Shown piece by piece: positions 27,200 to 34,505 of a stretch of 64,000 bases of DNA. This DNA is from an uncultured Pseudomonas sp. GTDB lineage: Bacteria; Pseudomonadota; Gammaproteobacteria; Pseudomonadales; Pseudomonadaceae. How positions within the stretch are numbered: position 1 is the first letter of the stretch; every line of letters begins with the position of its first letter. The notes beneath the pieces are model-generated. The model was not told the origin of the DNA and made no database searches. It saw only the letters and a program-made list of their open reading frames with translations. Where the stretch lies: contig NZ_CAJYVE010000019.1 in assembly GCF_913777995.1 (NCBI RefSeq), forward strand, positions 1-64,000, read 5' to 3'. A program made the translations under genes and the position numbers.

Positions 27200-27806
27200 C
27201 TTCAACCTCTGCGTCCCAGATGAGCCGGGGATCGAAACTCATGGCGGCGAACATCGTCATCACCACGACCAAACCAAAGAACAGGATGCCGATGCGCGGC
27301 TCGATGCTGCTGAGCTCGCGGAACTGCACCAGCGAAGCCACCAGGGCCACGACCAGCACGTCGAGCATCGACCAGTAGCCGATCAGCTCGATGAAGCGAT
27401 ACAGGCGGGTGCGTTCGACCATGGCCCAGCGGCTGCGTCGCTGGCAGGTCACCAGCAGCATGCCGAGCACGGCGAATTTCAGGCATGGCACCAGCACGCT
27501 GGCGATGAAGATCAGCAACGCGATGTCCCAGGAACCGTGATGGAAAAAGTCGATCACGCCGCTCATGATCGTGCTTTCGCTGCTGTTGCCGAGCATGTTG
27601 GTGTACATCACCGGCAACACGTTGGCCGGTATGTAGAAGATCATGCCAGCGATGAGAAACGCCCAGGTACGGGCAATGCTGTTCGGCTTGCGATGATGGA
27701 CCGGCGCGTCGCAGCGTGGGCAGCAGTGGGCGTGCTCAGGGCAGGCATAGCCGCAGAGGTGGCACAGGTTGAGCCGATGCTGCCAGGCATAGGGGATGCG
27801 GCTCAT
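27192..27806 (-). CDS. pqiA: PqiA-domain inner membrane protein (second half)
   Basis: 204 residues. An N-terminal zinc-ribbon-like set of Cys (LCHLCGYACPEHAHCCPRC) precedes four membrane helices of one PqiA domain (SIARTWAFLIAGMIFYIPANVLPVM in outline; IGYWSMLDVLVVALVASLVQF). E. coli PqiA carries two such domains in one chain; here they are split between this gene and the one upstream, joined by an ATGA overlap (27803-27806). Inner-membrane partner of PqiB. Confidence 0.9.
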   Translation of the reverse strand: MSRIPYAWQHRLNLCHLCGYACPEHAHCCPRCDAPVHHRKPNSIARTWAFLIAGMIFYIPANVLPVMYTNMLGNSSESTIMSGVIDFFHHGSWDIALLIFIASVLVPCLKFAVLGMLLVTCQRRSRWAMVERTRLYRFIELIGYWSMLDVLVVALVASLVQFRELSSIEPRIGILFFGLVVVMTMFAAMSFDPRLIWDAEVEDV

Positions 27807-28465
27807 GTCGGCCGTACCTCGAGCAGGTCCCAGAGGCGACGGATGTTGCGGTTGGCGATCAGCAGGATGAGCACCATGAGCATCGCCATGGCCCAGAGCC
27901 CGACGCCGGGATGCACGTCGAGCATGCCGGCCAGCTTGATGATCGCCACCAGGATCCCCAGCATGCACACTTCCAGCATGCTCCACGGTCGCAGGTGTTC
28001 GAGCGCCCGCATGCAGGCCTTGAAGCCCGGCGCGACGATGCCGCGTTGAGCATGCAGCAAGACCCAGAGCAGCAGGACGATCTGCAGCAGTGGAGCGAAG
28101 ATGATCGATAGCCCGGCGACCAGGGCGATCAGAGTAATGCGGCCCTGGGCCAGGGCTTGCACCGATTGCCACAGGGTCACTTCGTTACTCAGGCCCTGCA
28201 TGCTGATGCTGATGACCGGGAATATGTTGGCCAAGATGAACAGCATGGCCGCCGTGAGGGTGAGCGCCAGCCATTGTTCGAGCGACATGCGCTGGCCACG
28301 GCTGAGCAGCGCAGCGCAGCGCAGGCAATAGGCGGCTTCGCCGGCACGCAAGGGGTGGATCTCATACAGCGAGTCGCAATGTTCGCAGATGATCAGGCCC
28401 GCTGGCGGGTGGCTGGGAGGTTCGATACTCATCGGCACCGTGAATACTGGTTCTGAGAGAGTCAT
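27803..28465 (-). CDS. pqiA: PqiA-domain inner membrane protein (first half)
   Basis: 220 residues from ATG 28465; ATG 28432 is an alternative, and neither has a strong Shine-Dalgarno. The N-terminal Cys pairs CEHCDSLYEI and CLRCAALL form a rubredoxin-like knuckle, followed by four membrane helices (MSLEQWLALTLTAAMLFILA and later). It is the first gene of the pqi operon. Named for paraquat inducibility in E. coli (SoxRS); I see no SoxR box here. Confidence 0.88.
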   Translation of the reverse strand: MTLSEPVFTVPMSIEPPSHPPAGLIICEHCDSLYEIHPLRAGEAAYCLRCAALLSRGQRMSLEQWLALTLTAAMLFILANIFPVISISMQGLSNEVTLWQSVQALAQGRITLIALVAGLSIIFAPLLQIVLLLWVLLHAQRGIVAPGFKACMRALEHLRPWSMLEVCMLGILVAIIKLAGMLDVHPGVGLWAMAMLMVLILLIANRNIRRLWDLLEVRPT

Positions 28466-28641
28466 GCAGGGCAGGGGAAGATACCCTGTTACCGTGGTGA
28501 CGGCTTGTAATTATGCACACAGGTTCATCACCGCGCGGGGGCGACTACATGATGGACCGCAGCCGCAGGGCGACGTTCGCCTGGCATCGGGCGGATATTC
28601 TGAACTGCCGGGCGGCGGACTGCCAGCCCGGCATGGGCCGC

Positions 28642-28941
28642 TCAGGGACGGTCCGGACGGGCCTGGCGTTGCAGAAAGCCCAGCAGAGGACGTACGGCTT
28701 GGGGAATGTTGTGCTCGTCGAACACCAGGCACAGGGTGTTGCTCTGGTCTTCGATGGTCAGCTCGTACTCCCGGGCATCGCGGTTCTGGCTTTCGGTGAC
28801 CTGGTCCGAGGGCCGCAGGCCACTGTCCAGCACCAGTTGGCGCAGGTGCTGGGCCTGTTCGTCTGGCAACTGTTCCGTGTCGACCTCGTAGCGCCGCACC
28901 GCACCGACGAATCCGCCGGACTGGACGAAGCAGACTTTCAT
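28642..28941 (-). CDS. Emfourin-type inhibitor of M4 metalloprotease
   Basis: 99 residues starting MKVCFVQSGGFVGAVRRYEV, with the beta-rich protealysin-inhibitor fold (REYELTIEDQSNTLCLVFDE and NIPQAVRPLLGFL). Emfourin from Serratia binds and blocks protealysin and is encoded in the same operon as the protease; here the spacing to the protease gene is 20 bp. It has no signal peptide, consistent with protecting the cytoplasm. The start is supported by family length and AGGAGG upstream. Confidence 0.85.
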   Translation of the reverse strand: MKVCFVQSGGFVGAVRRYEVDTEQLPDEQAQHLRQLVLDSGLRPSDQVTESQNRDAREYELTIEDQSNTLCLVFDEHNIPQAVRPLLGFLQRQARPDRP

Positions 28942-28961
28942 GAGCGGATTCCTCCTCGGAG

Positions 28962-30029
28962 TCAGGTCAGGATGCCGACTTCGCGCCAGGCGGCTGCCAC
29001 TGCCTTGCGCGCTGCGGGCCCGTATGGCTGGCGACCGGCAATCTCGATACTGAGTCGCGCGCAGTCAATGAACTGACTGTCGGCCGGCAACTGCAGAAGT
29101 GTGTCATACCATATCCGCCCGGCTTCGTCCCAGGCATTACCGCCCAGCGCCTTGGCCACCAGCACGAAGGCGCGGTTGGGAATTCCGGAATTGATATGCA
29201 CGCCGCCCCGATCTCGCGCGCCGGTGTAGAGCTCGTTCATGTGGGCCGGCTGCGGGTCGTCGCCCAGGTCGGGGTCCTGGCGGTAGGCGTGGCCCGGTTG
29301 TTCCATGTCGCGGATCCCGCGTCGTGTGGCGGCCGGCACCAGCAATTCGCGTCCCACCACCCAGCTTGCCTCGCGAGCCGGTGTGCCCTCGTGCCAGTGG
29401 CGCACCAGAATGCCGAACACGTCGGCGAAATGCTCGTTCAGTGCGCCGGACTGGCCCTGGTAGGTGAGGTTGGAGGTGAAGCTCTGCAGGCCATGGTTGA
29501 GTTCGTGGCCGATCACTTCCAGGCTGCCGGTAAAGCGCCGGAACACCTCGCCGTCGCCATCTCCGTAGGCCATCTGCCGACCATTCCAGTAGGCGTTGTT
29601 CAATGGCACCGTATCGCCTTGCAGGTCGACCTCGCCCACATGAACGGTGGAAACCAGCGCCATGCCCTGGCCGTCCAGCGAGTCACGCGCGAACAGCTTG
29701 TCATAGAAGTCATGGACCAGGCCCGACCCGTCGTAGGCCTCATCCACTGCCGGATCGCCGCTGTCGGGCTGGCCTTCGCTGCGCGCCAGGCGTCCGGGCA
29801 GCCTTGGCGTACCTTCCGCGTCGTAGATCAGGCGGTGTCTGCCGCCTGGGCCGGGCTGGACGGGCAGCAGGCCGGGGGTGGCCTGGGCGGTAAGGCGGCT
29901 GGCGAGAAACGCCGAGCCGCCGGCCAGGTTGGCGATTGCGCATTGGCTGACCCGGCGATGGGGGGACTGGGTCATGTGTTCGAGAATGTAGGGCGGTACG
30001 AAACAGTGAAGCGGGTCATGGTTGCACAT
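28962..30029 (-). CDS. Protealysin-like M4 zinc metallopeptidase
   Basis: 355 residues. A short propeptide holds the protealysin-type motif FVPPYILEHM at residues 9-18. The catalytic domain shows zinc site HELNH (VIGHELNHGLQ), the third ligand Glu in LNEHFADVFG and the transition-state His in DRGGVHINSGIPNRAF. There is no Sec signal, as in protealysins, which act inside the cell or leave by unknown routes. ATG 30029 has CAGGAG 7 nt upstream. Its inhibitor gene follows 20 bp downstream. Confidence 0.92.
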   Translation of the reverse strand: MCNHDPLHCFVPPYILEHMTQSPHRRVSQCAIANLAGGSAFLASRLTAQATPGLLPVQPGPGGRHRLIYDAEGTPRLPGRLARSEGQPDSGDPAVDEAYDGSGLVHDFYDKLFARDSLDGQGMALVSTVHVGEVDLQGDTVPLNNAYWNGRQMAYGDGDGEVFRRFTGSLEVIGHELNHGLQSFTSNLTYQGQSGALNEHFADVFGILVRHWHEGTPAREASWVVGRELLVPAATRRGIRDMEQPGHAYRQDPDLGDDPQPAHMNELYTGARDRGGVHINSGIPNRAFVLVAKALGGNAWDEAGRIWYDTLLQLPADSQFIDCARLSIEIAGRQPYGPAARKAVAAAWREVGILT

Positions 30030-30293
30030 CGATGGACTCCTGCCGACAGGCTTGAATGAAGCAGGTGCGCTGCTGAGCATAGACCGCCGTCACCGGCGCA
30101 TTGCCCGTGCGGCCGTTTTACCGGCGTGTCGAAACATCCGATTACATCATTGTCGTTCCCGCTTCAGCCTCAGGCTTCCCGAGGCGCGGCGTGCTCGGCG
30201 CGCTATCCAGGGGCTGCGGCACCTTAACGCAGGGCGTCGAGCGACCCGTCAGGGGTGATAGACTCGCGCCTCTTCAATCAGGAGCGATCCCAC

Positions 30294-30647
30294 GTGCGCA
30301 AGATGGTAATGATGATGGCGATGCTGGCATTGGCGGCGTGCGATGCCGGAAAGCCCGAGGCTCCGGCCCGTTCCGACACGGCCAATGCGCCAGCGGCGGC
30401 AGCGCCGGTCAGCGAGCCGAAGTGGTACATCCAGATGAATACCCGTGAGGCGGTGAGTGACACCAGCGCTTGGCTGTTGGAACGGCACTACGCACCGACA
30501 ATCGTCAACATCGAAGGCAAGCAGCAGATCATACTCGGCCCCTACGCCACTGAAGCGGAAGGCCAGGCCCAACTCACCGAGCTGCAGGCCAAGGTGGACA
30601 AGTCGCACCGCTTCACCAAGCCGACCCTGGTACATCGCGCACTTTAG
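30294..30647 (+). CDS. SPOR-domain lipoprotein, 117 aa
   Basis: The GTG start at 30294 (AGGAG 9 nt upstream) gives MRKMVMMMAMLALAAC, a lipoprotein signal with lipobox LAAC. After an Ala/Pro linker comes a SPOR-like domain (KWYIQMNTREAVSDTSAWLL with IILGPYATEAEGQAQL), a fold that binds denuded peptidoglycan. Probably an envelope lipoprotein that recognises septal or remodelled wall (family knowledge). The REP-element cluster lies just downstream. Confidence 0.75.
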   Translation: MRKMVMMMAMLALAACDAGKPEAPARSDTANAPAAAAPVSEPKWYIQMNTREAVSDTSAWLLERHYAPTIVNIEGKQQIILGPYATEAEGQAQLTELQAKVDKSHRFTKPTLVHRAL

Positions 30648-30674
30648 GACGTCAGGCCCGGACCGACCGTTCAG

Positions 30675-30936
30675 GTACTGGCTGGAGCGGCCTTGTGTTC
30701 ATGGCAGATGCAGTGAACTTCGGGGCCTCTTCGCGGCTAAACCAATACTGTTCGCTTAAGCGGCATGTGGCCCGGTGGGAGCGGCTTTAGCCGCGAAAGC
30801 GCCAGGAAATGCACTGCATCTGTCATGAACATGCGGTCGCTTCGCGGCTGAAGCCGCTCCTACCCGGTCTAACTGAACTGTATTGCGGCCAAAGCCGCTA
30901 CCTACCGAACGACATGCCGCTTGGCCGAACGGTAGG
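30675..30936. repeat. Degenerate third copy of the REP-containing element, split by copy 2
   Basis: Without the insert and one target duplicate, the flanks join into a diverged version of copy 1 in the same orientation. CAGATGCAGTGAACTT, TTCGCGGCTAAA, GCCGCTACC and ACATGCCGCTTGGCCGAAC line up with the corresponding parts of 23978-24122. Confidence 0.65.
30742..30885. mobile_element. 144-bp REP-containing element (copy 2), inserted into an older copy
   Basis: Nearly identical to the reverse complement of 23978-24122. The left end is CCAATACTG (30742-30750) and the right end CTGTATTG (30878-30885), slightly decayed. Flanks CGGCTAAA (30734-30741) and CGGCCAAA (30886-30893) are a target-site duplication with one mismatch; the target is a REP stem of a degenerate older copy. 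Non-coding. Confidence 0.75.
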
Positions 30937-30956
30937 GCGGCTGAAGCACCCTCCGG

Positions 30957-31274
30957 TCAGCGACGGCCCAGCAGCAGGCCGACCACCAGGCCGAATCCGG
31001 CGGAGACCGCCACGGTCTGCCAAGGATGGCCGCCGATGTAGGTCTCGGTGGCTTCGACCACCGGGCGGGTACGCTCACGTACGCTGGTCACTGCATCCAG
31101 GGCCTGGGTGAGCTTCTGGCCCAGTTGTGCCTTGAGGGTCTCGGCGTCTTCGCCTACCAGCGATGCGCTGTCCTTGAGGAGTTTTTCCGATTCTTCGATA
31201 AGCGCCTGCAGTTCGCTGAATGCCTGGTCCTTGATCTGGTCGGCGGTGTTTTGCGCGTTGGTCTTGCGAGCCAT
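30957..31274 (-). CDS. DUF883 (ElaB/YqjD/YgaM-type) ribosome/membrane protein
   Basis: 105 residues. A long amphipathic helical N-terminus (ADQIKDQAFSELQALIEESE and onwards) ends in ETYIGGHPWQTVAVSAGFGLVVGLLLGRR in outline, the family's tail-anchor helix with the GxxxG-rich end. E. coli members bind ribosomes at the inner membrane in stationary phase under RpoS. ATG 31274 has AAGGAA 7 nt upstream. Confidence 0.88.
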   Translation of the reverse strand: MARKTNAQNTADQIKDQAFSELQALIEESEKLLKDSASLVGEDAETLKAQLGQKLTQALDAVTSVRERTRPVVEATETYIGGHPWQTVAVSAGFGLVVGLLLGRR

Positions 31275-31401
31275 GATGGTTTCCTTTCAGTGGATGGCAT
31301 TTGAGCAATGGAGTAGGGCGGCAAGGCAAAAGTTGCAACGCGATGAACCTGCGCGCCACCCCGTGTAAGATTGCACCCGGTTTTAGTAGGAGGTAACCGC
31401 C

Positions 31402-31656
31402 ATGAGTTTCAATCTCGCCAATCTCAGCCTGCCCGAACGTGCGGCGATCGAAGATGAAAAGGCGCGCCTGTTCGAGCTATGGCAGAGCAATCTGGGCAAG
31501 GCCAAGGGTGAAGCGGCACGCCTGATCGGGGAAAAATCCAAGCGCAAGGGCAAATGGGCCGAATGGGTACGTGCCGAACTCGACGCCATGAGCCCGCCAG
31601 AGTTCGCCAACATGGTGCGTAGCGAGGTCAACCGGCTCATGGCTGCGGCTCGCTGA
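31402..31656 (+). CDS. Hypothetical protein, 84 aa
   Basis: Highly charged and helical (MSFNLANLSLPERAAIEDEK; KAKGEAARLIGEKSKRKGKW; PEFANMVRSEVNRLMAAAR). It has a perfect Shine-Dalgarno AGGAGG 8 nt before ATG 31402. No recognised family; it is common enough in Pseudomonas that I treat it as a real gene. Its last 20 bp overlap the convergent LEA-type gene. Confidence 0.75.
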   Translation: MSFNLANLSLPERAAIEDEKARLFELWQSNLGKAKGEAARLIGEKSKRKGKWAEWVRAELDAMSPPEFANMVRSEVNRLMAAAR

Positions 31657-32137
31657 GCCAGCGGCCGTCGGGGCTCGATGCGCGGGGTCTCAGGTCCAGG
31701 GTGCCGCTGGCTTCGAAGCGCTGGGTGGCGAACGGACCCGCGGAAAGCTTGCCGTGCAGCGTGTAGGGCAGTTGCTCGATCTGCTGTCCCTGGGCCAGCC
31801 CCAGCGCCTGGCGCAGGGCGGAAAAGGCGCTGATGCTCACCGGCACCACGACCAGGCTTTCCGAAAAGCGCGGCACCCGACCCGACCGATCACTGACCCC
31901 GGAGGCCAGCAGTCGGTCATTCACCTCCAGACGCAACGCCACGCCGTTGTAGTCGATGTCTCGGTCATTGGGGTTCTGCACCCGCAGCGTGACCGCCATC
32001 CGCACTTCCAGGTCCTGGCCCGGCAAGGGCTCGACCCCGGCCACGTCGATCAGCAGCGGGTCCTGGTCGGGCAACAGTGCACAGCCGCCGTTTCCGAGCA
32101 TCAGCGTGGTGAGCAACAGGTAAAGTAATCGGCGCAC
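31637..32137 (-). CDS. LEA type 2 family lipoprotein
   Basis: 166 residues from GTG 32137 (GGAG 9 nt upstream). The signal peptide MRRLLYLLLTTLMLGNGGC carries a lipobox-like GGC. The mature part is a WHy/LEA14-type beta sandwich (VAGVEPLPGQDLEVRMAVTL with QNPNDRDIDYNGVALRLEVN and FSESLVVVPVSIS). The fold is linked to stress or desiccation protection, but bacterial roles are unclear. Confidence 0.82.
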   Translation of the reverse strand: MRRLLYLLLTTLMLGNGGCALLPDQDPLLIDVAGVEPLPGQDLEVRMAVTLRVQNPNDRDIDYNGVALRLEVNDRLLASGVSDRSGRVPRFSESLVVVPVSISAFSALRQALGLAQGQQIEQLPYTLHGKLSAGPFATQRFEASGTLDLRPRASSPDGRWLSEPQP

Positions 32138-32323
32138 GTCGAGTTTCTCCGCAATGGTCGTCAGGCATCTGACCGCAACGGGACGGCGCGATTCGCTGCC
32201 GGTGATGAGGCGTTCAGGGCCGTCTTCTTCCGCTACGCTCAAGACATGGCCATCGCATTGGTCGATGGCGTTGCTGTGTCGCCCGACGGCGGCATCGCTG
32301 CCCCATCTCGCAAGGAGTACAGC

Positions 32324-33523
32324 ATGTCCGTTCAAGCTCAGCAGGATCCGGTGGTCATCGTCAGTGCGGCGCGTACGCCCATGGGTGGTTTTCAAGGTGA
32401 CCTCAAGGGGCTCAGCGCGCCGCAGCTGGGCAGTGCGGCGATCCGCGCTGCGGTACAGCGGGCCGGCATCGAGGCCGGAGCCATCGAAGAGGTGTTGTTC
32501 GGTTGTGTGCTTCCGGCAGGTCTCGGCCAGGCCCCGGCGCGCCAGGCGGCACTGGGGGCCGGGCTGAGCCTGGCGACACGCTGCACGACGGTCAACAAAA
32601 TGTGCGGTTCCGGCATGCAGACCGTGATCCAGGCTCATGACCTGTTGCTGGCGGGCAGTGCCAGCGTGGTGGTGGCCGGCGGCATGGAGAGCATGTCCAA
32701 CGCCCCCTATCTACTGGACCGCGCCCGTGAGGGCTATCGCATGGGCCATGGTCGAGTGCTCGATCACATGTTCCATGACGGGCTCGAAGACGCCTTCGAA
32801 CCGGGTCGACTGATGGGCACCTATGCCGAAGACTGTGCGCAACGTCACGGCTTCAGCCGTGAAGCGCAGGATGCCTACGCGCTGTCGTCGTTGGGCAGGG
32901 CGCAGGAAGCGATGGACAGCGGCTGGTTCGACGAAGAAATCGTGCCGTTGCAAGTGCCCCAGGGCAAACAGACGGTCACCATCAGCCGCGATGAGCAGCC
33001 CCCCAAGGCGCGGCCGGAACGTATCGCGACGCTCAAGCCGGCGTTTCGCGAGGGCGGAACGGTCACCGCGGCCAACTCCAGTTCAATTTCCGATGGCGCG
33101 GCGGCGCTGTTGTTGATGCGCCGTTCCGAAGCGCAGCGTCGCGGCCTGGCACCCCTGGCGGTGATCCATGGCCACGCTGCCTATGCGGATCAGCCTGGGC
33201 TGTTCACCACCGCGCCGATCGGCGCCGTGCGTGCGCTGTTCGCGCGTACCGGCTGGAGCGCCGAACAGGTCGATCTGTTCGAGATAAACGAGGCTTTCGC
33301 GGTGGTGAGCCTGGTGGCGATGAGCGTACTGGAGTTGCCCCATCACAAGGTCAATGTCCACGGTGGAGCCTGTGCGTTGGGGCATCCGGTAGGTGCCTCG
33401 GGCGCGCGGATCCTCGTGACGCTGTTGTCGGCACTGCGCCGCCGTGGCCTGAAGCGAGGTGTGGCGGCCATTTGCATTGGTGGTGGAGAGGCGACGGCAA
33501 TTGCGATAGAAATAACCCAATAA
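32324..33523 (+). CDS. Acetyl-CoA C-acyltransferase (thiolase)
   Basis: 399 residues. The acylated Cys is in NKMCGSGMQTV (about residue 93), the activating His in NVHGGACALGHPVGASGAR (about 353), and the second Cys in CIGGGEATAIA (about 384). The QDPVVIVSAARTPMGGFQG start is typical of thiolase II. It acts in acetoacetyl-CoA metabolism or the last step of beta-oxidation; the substrate cannot be read from sequence. ATG 32324 has AAGGAG 6 nt upstream. An enoyl-CoA hydratase follows after 83 bp, suggesting a short acyl-CoA degradation unit. Confidence 0.92.
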   Translation: MSVQAQQDPVVIVSAARTPMGGFQGDLKGLSAPQLGSAAIRAAVQRAGIEAGAIEEVLFGCVLPAGLGQAPARQAALGAGLSLATRCTTVNKMCGSGMQTVIQAHDLLLAGSASVVVAGGMESMSNAPYLLDRAREGYRMGHGRVLDHMFHDGLEDAFEPGRLMGTYAEDCAQRHGFSREAQDAYALSSLGRAQEAMDSGWFDEEIVPLQVPQGKQTVTISRDEQPPKARPERIATLKPAFREGGTVTAANSSSISDGAAALLLMRRSEAQRRGLAPLAVIHGHAAYADQPGLFTTAPIGAVRALFARTGWSAEQVDLFEINEAFAVVSLVAMSVLELPHHKVNVHGGACALGHPVGASGARILVTLLSALRRRGLKRGVAAICIGGGEATAIAIEITQ

Positions 33524-33577
33524 ATCAATTAGTTGTGGTTGTTTTTGAAGGTGATTTGTCTGATTTGCTGCATGACT

Positions 33578-33597
33578 AAGAAAAAGAAAAATAAGGA
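33578..33597 (+). promoter_or_regulatory. A-rich Crc/Hfq-type motif over the enoyl-CoA hydratase ribosome-binding site
   Basis: AAGAAAAAGAAAAATAAGGA contains consecutive AANAANAA-type triplets and overlaps the Shine-Dalgarno of the gene starting at 33607. Such motifs are the documented targets of Hfq/Crc in Pseudomonas catabolite repression. Assignment is by pattern only. Confidence 0.5.
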
Positions 33598-33606
33598 ACT
33601 AATTCA

Positions 33607-34380
33607 ATGAGTTACAAGGCTATTCTCACAGAGATTAGAGGAAGGGTCGGCGTAGTCACGCTGCATCGTCCACAGGCCCTGAATGCGCTTAACGCACAGT
33701 TGATCGAGGAGCTCAATCAGGCCCTCGACGCCTTCGAACGCGATGCCCAGATTGGCTGTATCGTCCTTACCGGTTCTGAAAAGGCCTTCGCGGCGGGGGC
33801 CGATATCAAGGAAATGGCCGAGCTGACCTACCCGCAAATCTACCTCGACGACCTGTTCGCAGCCAGCGACCGGGTCGCCAGTCGTCGCAAACCGCTCATC
33901 GCAGCGGTGGCTGGCCACGCGCTGGGCGGTGGCTGCGAGTTGGCCCTGATGTGCGATTTCATCCTTGCGGCGGACAACGCGCGTTTCGGTCAACCGGAAA
34001 TCAATCTCGGTGTTCTGCCGGGCATGGGCGGCACCCAGCGGCTGACCCGCGCCGTTGGCAAGGCCAAGGCTATGGAAATGTGCCTCAGTGGCCGGCTCAT
34101 GGACGCCGCCGAGGCAGAACGTGCCGGCCTGGTTTCGCGGGTGGTACCGCTCGGGCAATTGCTCGACGAGGCCGTGCGGGTGGCTGGGCTGATCGCGGAG
34201 AAATCCCTGCCGGTGGCGATGATGGTCAAGGAAAGTGTGAATCGGGCCTTCGAGGTCAGCCTGGCGGAGGGTGTACGTTTCGAACGTCGCGTGTTTCACG
34301 CGGCGTTCGCCAGCCATGACCAGAAGGAGGGCATGGCCGCGTTCATCGACAAGCGGCCACCCTCTTTCAAGGGCCGCTAG
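33607..34380 (+). CDS. Enoyl-CoA hydratase/isomerase (crotonase family)
   Basis: 257 residues. Oxyanion-hole segments are [11 protein letters not shown] and [17 protein letters not shown]; the catalytic Glu pair is in GCELAL (first) and [18 protein letters not shown] (second), both present, as in true hydratases. The C-terminal [13 protein letters not shown] is standard. It hydrates trans-2-enoyl-CoA in beta-oxidation. AAGGA lies about 9 nt before ATG 33607. The leader is unusually AT-rich and carries the Crc-type motif. Confidence 0.93.
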   Translation: MSYKAILTEIRGRVGVVTLHRPQALNALNAQLIEELNQALDAFERDAQIGCIVLTGSEKAFAAGADIKEMAELTYPQIYLDDLFAASDRVASRRKPLIAAVAGHALGGGCELALMCDFILAADNARFGQPEINLGVLPGMGGTQRLTRAVGKAKAMEMCLSGRLMDAAEAERAGLVSRVVPLGQLLDEAVRVAGLIAEKSLPVAMMVKESVNRAFEVSLAEGVRFERRVFHAAFASHDQKEGMAAFIDKRPPSFKGR

Positions 34381-34505
34381 CGAGGTGAATCACGAGTCCG
34401 CCGCACAAGTGCGCCGTGATCTTCGTTGCGAAGCTGCGTTGCTACGCCTTGCGGCGGCGCTCTGCCTGACATCAAGAGTATCGCCCGAACTTGTGAGTCA
34501 CCCCG

